From contig NC_088300.1 in NCBI RefSeq assembly GCF_032854445.1, positions 77,677,966 to 77,741,965 on the forward strand: a stretch of DNA of 64,000 nucleotides, read 5' to 3'. Shown here piece by piece: positions 23,565 to 36,200 of this stretch. This stretch comes from Liolophura sinensis. Taxonomy: Eukaryota; Mollusca; Polyplacophora; Chitonida; Chitonidae. Under the pieces are notes generated by a model. That model did not search any database, was not told the DNA's origin, and saw only the letters and a list, made by a program, of their open reading frames with translations. Each line of letters begins with the position of its first letter. The stretch's first letter is position 1. Both the position numbers and the translations under genes were made by a program.

Positions 23565-24882
23565 GTCTGCCTGAATGGAATGCTTCATGTTCATGTGTTC
23601 AAATATTGTACATTTGTTTGTTTTATGCCAAACACAAATACTATCAGACTTTCTTAATACTGATCACTTTTAATGATAAAGAAACCATGCCGAGAAACCA
23701 TTACATCTCTTCAGGTTATTATTGCAGGTTTACATGAAGGGTATGAGGCCTTATCTTCAAAAGAATCTATTAGATTCAAGATTTAAGATAAATTTATTAA
23801 AATAATGTCATACATATTAGCTATTAAAAGTGATGTTTGAAAAATAGAGATTGGAGACAGATCCAGTTCACTATGTTCATTATTAATAATTCCAAAGTAA
23901 TGCATCGTTTTTCTGAAGAATACATTATCTTCTGCCATTGGCCATGGGGCTTTACATACAACAAGGGTAGGTCTACATCCAACGATGGAAATGAATTTTT
24001 ACCGAAAGGATAGTCTGACGGTGAATGACACTGACAGCTTGCCTTTGCGAAAAGAAACAAATGTCAAAATTCAACATTCCGTTATCGTGCATTTGGTCGA
24101 TTCCCTAAGAGTAAAAGTCTTCAACGGTGGCTTGAACATTTAATTTAGTTAACGAATGATACCATATCCTCACTTCTATCCGCACAAGAGATCAATTCAA
24201 AAGGGAAAGATACATTGACAAGACTGACGCTGAAGGAAGAACAACAACAACATTGAACATATTTCATTAATTTCAAGCGACTCAAGCTTTTAAAAAACGC
24301 AATTGTTTTTCCTCTATGCAGCTTATCAATATAAAAAATCTATACACCAATGCATGAACAACTCACCCTGTACAGGAATACTATTCAAGTAAAAGATATC
24401 ATACAAAGTTAAAAGACAAAGGCAGAAAACTATCCCTTCACATTCCTTTCAGCGAAGCCATTTCCGTTTGACGTCGGAACACTCCGGCTAATTCCGGAAA
24501 ATTACCTCGGCTATCCTGTATTTGAGCAGCATCTTCTCTTCTCAAACGCAATTAATGCCCCTGGGCAAGAAGGCTTCTCTGTTTTTTCCACCTGTCTTCA
24601 CAAAGACTTTCGCCAAGAATGCTAAAGTCGCTTCAGCATGTTCATTGCCCCTCCCCCCCAACCATCGAAAAATTAAGCAATTTCAAAACTTCAACTGGTC
24701 AAAAGACAAGCAAAGGCCAGATAAAGAACAAGTCGCGTTTTTCAGATCTATCATCCAAGCAAACACTTTCAATTTCACTGAAAAAACATTTAATTATTTA
24801 GGTTAATACCCACAATTGGTACAAAACCGTAAATAAAGTACCTTTTTGATTTCCCAATAACTCTATTCTTTTTTTACTCGTT
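23565..24882. other. No gene assigned
   Basis: AT-rich sequence. Two open frames were considered (23824-24060 on minus, 24522-24806 on plus); neither shows a known domain. The stretch 24455-24510 contains CGTTTGACGTCGGAAC (a CRE-like TGACGTC) and TTCCGG ETS-like sites, so a promoter is possible but unproven. Confidence 0.3.
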
Positions 24883-24929
24883 GGTTGACACTATATAGAG
24901 GGGACACTTTTTACACAGCTTGTCACATG

Positions 24930-25021
<92 letters not shown>

Positions 25022-25160
25022 CTCATATTTGAAATTATGGACGAAAATTCAGTTTTAGTCATAATTAGCATAGAAATATGAAACACCAAATATAGTGCAG
25101 TCACTAACTAAAGCCAAATCAATCTTTGAGACACATGGCATTATAGATGTATGTAAATTT
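24883..25160. repeat. TA microsatellite (about 88 bp) with a dispersed repeat flank
   Basis: A TA dinucleotide run at about 24933-25020 is followed by a 60-bp segment (TTTGAAATTATGGACGAAAA, then TTTTAGTCATAATTAGCAT) and by TAGTGCAGTCACTAACTAAA. Both following segments recur in the same order at 27000-27560. The shared flanks indicate a dispersed repeat carrying its own TA tract, not an isolated microsatellite. Confidence 0.85.
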
Positions 25161-26066
25161 AAGAATCTTGAAACACTTGCTTGTATTTATAAGGGCATCG
25201 ATTGTGACCCCGTGGTTATAAGCATGTATATTTTAATTTTCTGAACCGAATGTCCACTTCAAACTGAGCAGGATACTGAATACCACTAATTCTCTGTTGT
25301 CTTCAAATAATGTTTGTTTGCAAAAGTACATACATTGTTCTTGCTTTAGCTTTACCTTTGTAATAGCCAGCTGTGTTAATTAGCACCAATAAAAGAATCT
25401 GAATTTGAACTGTATGGGTCACCCTAGACGTGAGTTAAATCTCATTCTCTTGAGTGGAATTTTCAACAATCATGCCTGCTTCCGTCGTTCTTGGGAACTC
25501 TGTGGCAGAAGTGGCCAATGTCGTATGTTGATGTTTAAATTTTTTTTTTTTACATGTGGTTGAATTACATTCCACTTCATGTCTGTGACGTATGACACGA
25601 GTGGAAAAGTTCACTCTTCCATTCATAAAAGTGCTTGCCATATTAATATAGGGCTGAGGAAAAAATAATCAGTAAGAATTGAGTACATAACATGAGCTGT
25701 TAATGTCGTAGATTATGTACATACAAAGGTTAAGACTCTATTCATGCGTCAAAATGATCATCACATAACGTTATCTTAAATTCTTATATGCGGGTGTTAT
25801 AACCTACATTTATGATTTTGATGGGAATAGCGTAAGATTGACAGATCGCCGGATTGAGTGGGAAGAAATGAACAGGGTAGGCAGAGAATTCAGAGAAGTT
25901 ACCATTGCCTCAATCCTTGAAGTGCCGAATAAAGTTAGGCTCGTATATTTCCGGTTTTTTTTTCTGACGAGCGGACAGCCTGAAAAAAGCTCTCCGCGCA
26001 GTTACTCCTCACATAAATCCACTGAACAGAGAGTACACGTCAATCTCCCGCCTCGCTTCGAAGAAA
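25161..26066 (+). promoter_or_regulatory. Probable upstream region and 5' UTR of the TERF gene
   Basis: Sequence directly before the TERF start codon, with no obvious TATA box at a sensible distance. An ETS-like TTCCGG lies near 25949, and the last 100 bp are CG-richer (CTCCGCGCAG, TCTCCCGCCTCGCTTCG) than the neighbourhood, as in TATA-less housekeeping promoters. The transcription start cannot be placed from sequence alone. Confidence 0.35.
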
Positions 26067-26178
26067 ATGGCAGATGAAAAGATCCAGAAATGGATTCTGC
26101 AGTACGTTTGTCGTTCTATGTGGAATGAATTCCGGAATTCGCTTTCGGTCAGTGATGACCAAAGAGATCTGATACAAG
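26067..26178 (+). CDS. TERF: TERF exon 1 (start codon, first TRFH helix)
   Basis: Encodes residues 1-37 plus one base of codon 38. The start GAAAATGG has a good initiation context. MADEKIQKWILQYVCRSM is followed by WNEFRN, resembling the helix-1 segment of human TRF1 (W-x-LDF-L-x-LSLCRAFR). The donor is CAAG/GTGTGT, weaker than consensus, but joining to 29634 gives the expected in-frame GLLQFVK. Confidence 0.88.
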
Positions 26179-27086
26179 GTGTGTTGAAGGGTGAAAATCT
26201 CTTATTATCGTGAGAAGAAATGTGTATTCCGGATATGCAGTACATTGTATGGAGGTCTTAGGAACAACAACAACATAACAGTAACAGATCTTAGCCTCAG
26301 CTTCTGCGATGGTTACTGAACTAACATACGTACCATCGTGGCAAATGCTCAAAATGGGGAGATCGTCTCTGCACTGTTCAGTTTAGGCTAGGCATCACTG
26401 AAACTGTGCTCTGCGTGAAGCAGAAACACTATGAATGCCCGTCAATTAATCGTATTGTCCTCACACTGCAGCAGTACCTCACTAAAGGCACGAAATACCT
26501 CCCACTCGCTAACCTCACTATGATCACCATATTGTTGTCATCACAGTTCATGAATCGCCATATTCCGTGTGATAGTAGATGCGTGCCTTGTCACTTTTAC
26601 ACTTGGTGCATCCTATACTGTGAACAGAAGTTGATTTGTGTAAGTGACAACATGGTGGCTGGTGTTCAGGTTAGCAAGTGTGAGGTATTTTGTTCTTAGG
26701 GAGGTACAGGGGCGGTATGGGGAAAACATGATTAGCTGACAGGTTTTCCCGGTGTTTCTGTTTCACGCAGAGCACAGTTCTAATTGAACGGTGCAGGGAC
26801 GATCTCTCCACTTCGAGCTGGTTTGCATTTGCGTATGTTAGTTTAGTAATTATCGGAGCAGTTTCGGCTAGAACAGACCCTAGCCATTGGTTTCTAGTCA
26901 TATTCCATACTCATTACAGCGCATGTGTCGCTCTTTAACTTTCGACATACATCGCTGCTACCAGTAGCAGATTTGTAGAAAATTTTACAGAAATCTTTTG
27001 TACCTATATATATATATATATATATATAAAAGCCTATGCTTGAAATTATGGACAAAAATTCAATTTTAGTCATAATTAGCATAGAA

Positions 27087-27117
<31 letters not shown>

Positions 27118-27248
27118 CCTATGCTTGAAATTATGGACAAAAATTCAATTTTAGTCATAATTAGCATAGAAATATATATATATATATATATAAAAGCCTA
27201 TGCTTGAAATTATGGACAAAAATTCAATTTTAGTCATAATTAGCATAG

Positions 27249-27293
<45 letters not shown>

Positions 27294-30200
27294 CCGGTAA
27301 TAGATATCCTACTGCATAGGTAAAATTGGTGAGTCAAACGGACTGTCCCCTTATATGTAATTTAGCATTTTGTTCAGCGCCATATAATCTATATACAGAG
27401 ATCCCGCATAGCTGGTCAGCCTCTCCCCACAATGATTTTAGGCCTGGTATTTGAAGTCAAACCATAATATAACCGTATTATATATATACATGTTTGATAT
27501 ATAGTGCAGTCACTAACTAAAGCCAAATCAAAGTGAGACACTTGGCATTATAGAGGGACAGCACACGCCGATATCTTGTGTGGACTGTGAAGAGATGGGT
27601 CTTTTCGATCACTTCCACAAGTTTCAGTCAATTTCAAGGTGGTTAAATGCAGAAAACCTGATAAGGTGTTGACGCTGTTCATTTCGCAAAGTGCCATGCC
27701 GAATGGACATGATTTTTTAATTCAACGATTAAAAATTGAAGCAGCAAGATGTCAGAAATTGTTGAAAATAGACCTCGATGTTTATATTAATTGGGCTAAA
27801 GCCATATAAGATTCCACATACTTTTCTTGGAGTAGTGGCCGAGTTTTGTCTCCTCACACCTCGTGGACTTAGTGTGTGTCTACTGCAAAAGTACAACAGG
27901 ATTTGCACAGATCATAGTTCAATTAAATTGATCATTGAAATTTATTTTCATCAATTTCTGATATTTACCTCATAACCTGCATCAACATTTAATCATTGAA
28001 TTCAAGAATCCAGGCACTTTGCGGAACAAAGTGAGCCTTAGATTCCACACCAAAACACCAGCACTAGCCAACTTTCGTTGAGGATTGAAGAGAAAAGGAT
28101 GCTTTCAATGACTTATACATATTTAAATCCATATTTTAAAGTGGATGTAAAGGCCTACTGGATTTTTGAATTAATTGATTAAATGTTGAGGTGTGTAAAT
28201 ATCAGAATTGTTGAAAATAGACATCAACATGTAATTTAATTGAACTACATATACACAGATTGTAGAATTTCTGAATAACCATTTACTACCTATATAAGAA
28301 AGTCAGGTTCATTAAATACGGGACATAGTTGCCATTTCCGGATTGTTTTTTTTTTCATCTTTGAGACCAGTAGGCTGCTAGGGAATAAATGAGTCTGCCA
28401 AAATTGTAGAGGACATATTTGTTGTGGTCTGTACTTTCACAGGAGAGACATGATAAGTGCTCTGCTCTGGCACTACAATAATATGACTCCAATGTAGTGA
28501 CATCAAAATATTGGGCACAATGGTGGTGTCTAATAGGTGTCTGTGTACAGGGTAGGCCTATCGGTATATCAGGTAGCATTACGTTCTACAAAACACTTGA
28601 CCGAAAGCTGAAGTGATACACCAGCACCAAGAAAAACTACCTGGAAATATTAAAATGATATGGAGAGTTATATATAGATACATATATCGATGAAGTTTAA
28701 AGCTTTAAAAAAGTTACTTTTTATTGTTATGATGTAGGATAACAGACATATTGCAGTTCAAAGTAAGCATGAATGGCCATGCTTTTAGTGTTAACCAATC
28801 AAGGGCAAGATATTTCAACCACCCCGGCAGGCAGTTGTTCCGCTGTGATGGCATCTGTTCCTAGTTCACTATTTTGCCATGTAGAAATAGGGTTAAAATC
28901 GGCTGTTTTCTTTTTGGTTACAAGAAATTGATGAACTTTAAAGCCATTTTTAACGAGAAAGTGATTGTGGAATACGTCTTGTATTATTCCCCAAGGTCTC
29001 AACCAGGAGGCTACAATGCCTTCCCTTCGGTTGTAATAAAAAGGGGGACTGTACTCTCCTTAAATACTGAAGAGGGTAGGTTACAGATGACACATCATTG
29101 TGTTTCCGGTTTCGCTAATATGACATATCTCGTAGCCTCATAAGAATTTCAGATTAAAAGGTCATTCATAGTTACCAAGCCGAGTAATAAAAGAAGTTAG
29201 AGCTGTATTGACCCCTCTTTTGAAATGCCAAGGTCAAATAAGGATTTAGACTATATACTTCTGTAGAATAGTTCTTTGCAATATGATTACTTTTCTGGTG
29301 AATGCTTTGAGGTACTGCAGGTACTTTAACAAGTATTAACATGCCATTTGAAACCATTAGCCTTCTGTTTCAAACTGACTATCTCACTGCAGTAATCACT
29401 CTTTTCACCATGTTTCTTTCTATTCTGTTTTTTTTCTAAAATTCAAGTTCCCACTACCCATAAACCTGTATAATACTTGACAAATTAAATCCAAATCCAG
29501 TAAATAAACAAATTGTTTGTCTTGTTCAGTGTGCAGCCAGTAACAGGTAATTTAGAATGTTAAACTGAAATAGCTGTATTGAGTTAGTCCCAGCAGAGAT
29601 ATTTTTAGTGATGGCCCTTGGGTTATTTTTCAGGTCTACTTCAGTTTGTTAAGACGTCACATTATTGCCCTGACACCAATGTGCAGAGGACACTTCTGAT
29701 TCTACAATGCTGGCTGGCAGATGGAGAAGACTACAGCGCGCAGTATTCAGAAAGTGCCCATTCCTGTAATAACACGGTGCTCGAAAACTTCCTTCATCGG
29801 TTCCTTTGTCTACTGGAAATGTTTGGAACCAACCGGACTGTCTATAGCAAGTTTATATCTGCTGTGAAGGAACAGGTAATACCATTATGTGTGAGGCATC
29901 GGCTCTGTCACGATACCTGGTTAACAATCTTCAATACCTCAACTTTGTACGCATTGGGTTGCTACAGGAAGTCTGATTGGCTGAAATCCTGTAGGTTGTT
30001 TCCTACAACAGTTATAACACTAAATCAAGTTTCCTGACACACATGGTCTCCAATGGAAGTCTTCTTTTCCTCCTTATTAGTTCAGGACTCTGAGAGTTAA
30101 AAAGCTTTTCATGAATTGATGAATACATTCAGTAAATGCTTCCCATTTGCCCAATGTTGACGCAATGGCATGGAAAAAGAAACCTTTTGTTTCACATTTC

Positions 30201-33200
30201 AGTCTGAGCTCAGCAGTATGTCATTATGCATGTATAGTAAAATGTTAAATTCTCAAGTCATACAACAGAATAAGGCATGGCGTCATACAGCCCATAGCTT
30301 TGAAATATCTAGGTTATATCAAGTGGCAGATACTTGATCTAGAGTCCATGAACTGTCAGATTTTTTTCATATTTTTGTCATTTTATGAGATACAATGGAC
30401 TGTAGGATCTTCGCCTTGGTGTACCCTAATTCCTCAACCTTTTCACATATGAAAGAGCATCTTTCAGTGTAATTTATGCACAATTTAAATTTGATTTTAA
30501 AGACAAAACTACATTGGTTGGATTGGTCAGTTTCAAGGCTTAACAAAAAGTACAGTCAACAGACTAATGCCCCCAGAATATGCTTCAATAAGCACCTTGC
30601 AAACATGCAAAAAGGTTTAAGAATTAAAGTAACCCTATACCACGACACCTTGTTTCAATTGCAGCACGTTCTCTAGATTTGACTTGCTTAGTTATATAGA
30701 AGTGTGGCATACCTTTGGTGTTGCAAAATTTATGTTCCTTGGTGAAATGAAATCCCCCTATTCTTCCATGTTTGTCTGTCTGTTGGCAGGCCGTACTTGT
30801 GTGTTGCAGGAAAAAGGACTTCTCTGTGGCAAAGGACGTTTATAACAGGATCTTTGAAGGGAGGCACACAGAGGTAAAGCTATCAACATTATTCACTCTT
30901 AAGTTTAAAAAAAAAATAATGACAGTGCAAGACACATAAGTAGAATACTTTGATTTTTGTAAATTCACATAGATTCTCCTCTGATATGGCCATCTGTCAT
31001 GTATAAAACAACTGTCCTGTAAAGTACACCTGCCGTGTAAACTACATCTGACCTGTGAAGTACTGTAAATGCCTTTTTATTCGCGGGCACAGATTTTCGC
31101 GGATTTGGTAAGAAGACACATTCGCGGGGATTAACTTTCGCGGATCTTAACAGAATTTTTGGACAACTGATAAACGAGTATTAAACTTGACTACAGAATC
31201 GTCAGGTAATAAAACAACTCGAGCATTCATTCTATACAACACAGTAACTTGGTCAGACAAAGGAAGTTAATCCTCCTGAGCTGTTAATCTTTTGAAGACT
31301 GTTCATCTTTATAAGACGAAGCCCTTACCTGCTCTGTGAGCAACTATTCATTGAAGATGAAGGTCTCTTAAATGTGCTGTAAACATATCCCACTGTTTTA
31401 TTCTCATGCATCAGTGAGTGAACTGTGACAGATTTGAGTAAATTTCTCAGAAATATAAGGCACTGTAGATTTCAACAGCAATCATTCTTCTTTCACCCGA
31501 TAAGACAGTCAATTACTACCGGAACAAACTGTCTTTATGGAAATGGATAACCCTAACAAACCCTGCCAAAACTCCTGGTCTACCGAATCCACATACCACT
31601 CAGTCCTCAGAAGAGGCTGAGGCCATTCAGGCTGCCAATGACGCTGTAGATGTTGTAATGGCAGAAAATCCCAGAAAAGAAAAGCGCGGTGACTATAACA
31701 GCTATGATGATGGGACAAGAGCTAAGATCGCGCAAACTGACAATTGGCATAGACTGTGCTGCCCGAAAATTTTCCTCTCAGATAGATCACTGAGTTAATG
31801 AAAGTACAGTCGGAAGTATGAAGTCTGCTTACTTTAAAAATGATGAAGGGAGCCCCCAACAGCATTATTCGATCCCTTCCTAATCGGCAGTAAACTTGAT
31901 GAAACGTTGAGGGACTGGGTAAAAAAAGGTTCGTTTGAGTGGCAGGATGATCAACCGCAGAATTGTAATGGCAGTTCAGTGATGTTAACAGTTAACACCA
32001 CTGAACCGTTGGCCCAATCTTTAATGAAACACACGGGATATGTGAAGAGAAAAGGAACAAAAGATGTAAAGAAGTTGCCAGAAGACTTTGAACAGATGAA
32101 GGAAACTTTCCTTAAGTGTGTGATTGACGTCATCAGTCAAAACAACATCCCCAATGAACTTGTCATAAACTGGGACCAGACCAGCCTCGGCATGGTTCCC
32201 GGAGGAGAGTGGACAAAGGCCAAACAGGGAGATAGACAGGTTAGTATAAAAGGGATCGATGATAAGAGACAAATGACTGGCCTACTCGCAGTTAGTAAAG
32301 CCGGGGAGTTTTTGCCGCCCCAGTTTATCTACCCAGGGAAGATGGGTCGCTGGCACCCCCAAATCAAGTTCCCTGCTGACTGGGACATCACACACACTGA
32401 ATCCCACTGGTGTACGGATGACTCCATGCTGAGGTATGTGGACGAAGTCATTCTTCCTTATTGCAAGAAACAGCGGAAAGCCTTCAGACTAAGACCCCCC
32501 AGAAGTGTTTAGCCATTTTTGACGTATTCAGAGCTCACCAGGGAGAAGACAATAGCCATGTTGAAGAGAAACCATATCTATTGTGTTTTTGTGCCAGCAT
32601 GCTGTACTGACCGTCTCCAGCCTCTCGCCCTCTCAGTTAACAAAGAGTTTAGATATGAAGTGAAGAGCTGCTCCCAGGGGAGTTCTGACCCAGTTTGAAA
32701 ACGGACATGTGGATACATGCGCAGAAACGCTGAAGCCAATTATGATGGATGATAAAGTGTCACAACATAATCATCAAGAGACGGGATTTGATCCAAGCTG
32801 GATTTGTGAAAGGCAGTATTTCTGATTAACGTGTTTGAAAAAGTATTAGAACTAAAGTGCTTGTTAATGAATTTATAACTGTAATGCATGCTATTATAAT
32901 AAATCACTTTTATATATTTTGTACGAGTATATGGGTTTTATGTTTGATGGCACTTTTTTTCGTGGAATTGTGTTGTGTTTACTGCGAAATCCGTGAATGT
33001 TAGTACCTCGCAAATAAAAAGGCATTTACAGTACATCTGCCATGTAAAATACATCTGTAAAGTGGTCTGCCATGTAAAATACATCTGTCCTGTAAAGTAC
33101 ATCTGCCATGTAAAATACATCTGTCCTGTAAAGTACGGATGTAAAATATGTCTGCCATATAAAACAGTGGGAAAGTCTCATTTTTTACGCAATGCTGAAG

Positions 33201-36200
33201 AGAAGTTGACATAAACTGCTTGTGTAATGTTGAGGTGATGATAATACGCAAAAAGATCCAGCGGAAAGGCATTGATATTACAAGCAGTAACAACAGGAAC
33301 TGAACGGTTGAAGAGAAAGAGGGCAGATACGTAATTGTGATCAGTTAAATGTATTAATGTGTAGGAAGCCGTGTTGGCGCCGTTGCTTCTCGTTTTTGTG
33401 TATTGCATATGTGGTCTGATTCTAAGTAGCCATGTTGGCAGAGAACTCACTTCATTGGTCTCTTTCCACCACATCTAACCATGAGCGTCTTGCCTCGTAG
33501 ACGGAGAGTTGGGATCAAACCCAGGTTTTGTCATACCAAAGACTAAAAATGGTAGGCTACTTGATTCTGCCTCCCTTGGGGCTCTGCTCTGAAAGGTTAG
33601 AGCAAGCATGTCCCGGTGTCATTATAAGGTGACTCGGTTAGGATGTCATTTCAAGGGCAATAGCACTTTGGTGCCATGGACTCCTCCTGGTACCTGAAGA
33701 CACCATATACTTACACACAGTTAATGACAAGTTGTCGTCTTATGACTGTATGCATATGTATATATTCTAATGGGTAGTGTCTCGTTGAGACATCTGTGGT
33801 GAATCCGGCAGACCAGATTCAGTGTCATTCATCAGTATAGTTAATAGGTTGTTACACAGAACTTGAAGGCCTTGTTTAGTTATATAGAAGTGTGGCAAAA
33901 CTGTACTCGAACTTCTGAATTTTATAGCAGACTGCTCTTTATTTCAGAAAATTAAATGCTTTGGCTGAAATCTTCCACACATTTGAACTACTTAGCTTTG
34001 GGGTGAGACTATATTTTCTTTTCATGATATGTACAAGTTGAGCCGTCATTGTTTACCCACAGCTTGAATCAGTGATAAAGTCGAAGGACAGCAGCCATCC
34101 TTTGCTTACGAGACGCCCATATGATATGTTTTTGAAGAAGGCGGTGTCAGGTCTACAGAGCATCCATGAGAAGTTGCCTACACCTGTGCTGGAGAAGGTA
34201 CCATCACTATTATCTTGTCAGGAATCGGAAACACATGGAAAGGAAATAAATTGAAGTCATTAAAACGAGAAATACCAATCTTACTCAGTATCTATTTGGG
34301 CGTTTTTAGTCTAGTTACCATGCATGCTCAGGAGTTGTTTCCCTTTAAGCATTCCTTCGTGAATATGACAGTGATCATTGTTGTAAACACATTACCCTTC
34401 GAAACCTCGATACATTGGAAAGCTCTGCTCTGTCCATGAGCTCTGCACCATTCCCTAGGAGTGTCCCATGGCTTTCATGGCCTCTTGATACTGTAATTCT
34501 TCAACCTTTTTGCATGTTTGCAAAGCATATTCTGAAGCCATTCTTCTTTGTAGACTATAAAAATTATACTTTTTCTGAAGCCCTGAAACCAGCCAATTAA
34601 ACCAATGCAGTTATGTCTCCAGAATCAAGTTATAAATTGCACTTTTCCATGGGAAATTTTTGGGGAATTAGGATAGGGGAGGAGTTGAGGAGTTGATGAG
34701 GAGAGTGGTGTACATGTATGTGTACACAGCTTGCATCTTAGCTTAGCCAGAGGGCTAGCCTGTTTTGTTGTCTTCAACTAAAAAGTCATTTTAAATTTTC
34801 TCATTTATATCTTGAAAATGTAAAGAAGCTTGCCACTTATCAGCAGGGGGATGCCTTTGTAATTCTGCTTTGTATATAGGTAGCCGAGAACTTGCTGAAT
34901 GTGCGAGAGAGCGCTGTGGCAGATGTGATGGATCACGTGACTGAAAATCAGGGAGATCAGAACGGCAACACGCTGGGAGACATGCCTACTAGAGACGTGT
35001 ATGTAAGCCACTTCCATCCCAGGACGTCAGACATATTAACCAAAAAATTTTCAAGAAAATTACATGTGTTTGAAGTGTTGCAATGTTGATGTGGAGGCGA
35101 GGCAAACTGTATAAGTGACTCTGAGGTGCTGATAAGATGTGATGTCAACAAACATGTAACACTACAGGTGTACTTTAAAGTAGTAACATCTGTTGTTCAG
35201 GTGATTTTTTGTTTTATTTACTTAGTTAAGTTTATGTTTGGAAATATTCCCTGAAATACACGTGAACACAGCATAACACTAGGATGTTATGTGGAAGTTT
35301 TTCATTCTTGTTCTGCCGTTTGTTTTAGCTGGCTGGACTGAGTGTTTTGTGGTATGTTATAATTTTGTCAGACATATTGTTGCATGTGAACTTATTCCAG
35401 GGCTTGGTTATCTCTTTACACTCTGCTCGGTTATCTCTTTGCCTAATATAGACTATGGTACTTCATGTAACAGCTGCAGGGAAAAAGTTTTGAGGACATT
35501 ATATTAGCATAATCCAGTCATTTAACTAAGTATGGGTTGTACATTTTTTATTTGACGGCTTTCAGAAAGATGACACCTGAAACTCTGCACAGTGCTGCCC
35601 AGGCTTTAGGACAGCTGAACTGGCAGGCTTGCTTGAACAGACAGCAGTTGAACCTAAAGTTAGAACGAATTCGGGAAGGAGTGAGTGCAAGCATGAGGAC
35701 TTCTATATATTATTATGCAATAGTATATGTTGATAAAATGTTAAAGACCAAGGTGGATATAGAACATTGTAAAGCCAGTCTATCAACAGTTTTGGTCTCT
35801 CTATGAGGCACTTAGCATGGCGGTTTAATCTTTGAATGTAAGCTGAATTTAAACATTTGATCAAGATCACCTTTGGTAACTTACTTCTAAATCTGTAGTT
35901 GTTTATCACTGGAAATTAATATTTATTAACTTACGATGGTAGACCTTGCTGTTGAATAAGCAGCTGCTTTCAGAGAAACAGTTATTTACAAGAAAGATCA
36001 ACCAAGACAATATTTCTGTCCTTCTATACTGAACAAAAATATAAACGCGATACCAATATTTTGATAAAATTAACTGCTTTATCAAATTCCTTTCAGTACC
36101 GTTTTTCAGTGAGGCATAAAATGGACCCTTAACAATAGATTTCCACTGATGGAAACGGGGTCAGTTTTGGAAATTCCACACTTCAGTACTGAGTATGCTG

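Larger units (their letters stand above)
31005..33165. repeat. Degenerate 18-19-bp minisatellite, split by a transposon
   Basis: Units of the type CATCTGYCMTGTAAARTA occur at about 31005-31060 and again at 33034-33165. The pogo-like element 31063-33031 lies exactly between them with a TA on each side, so it inserted into a pre-existing array. The array lies in TERF intron 3. Confidence 0.85.

Noticed and set aside
24522-24806. 94-codon open frame after a promoter-like stretch
   Set aside because: No domain recognised; promoter-like motifs alone are too weak to call a gene.
33947-34010. Possible extra TERF exon after a CAG acceptor
   Set aside because: In the reading phase required after exon 3 it hits a stop at once; skipping it gives a continuous TRFH match.
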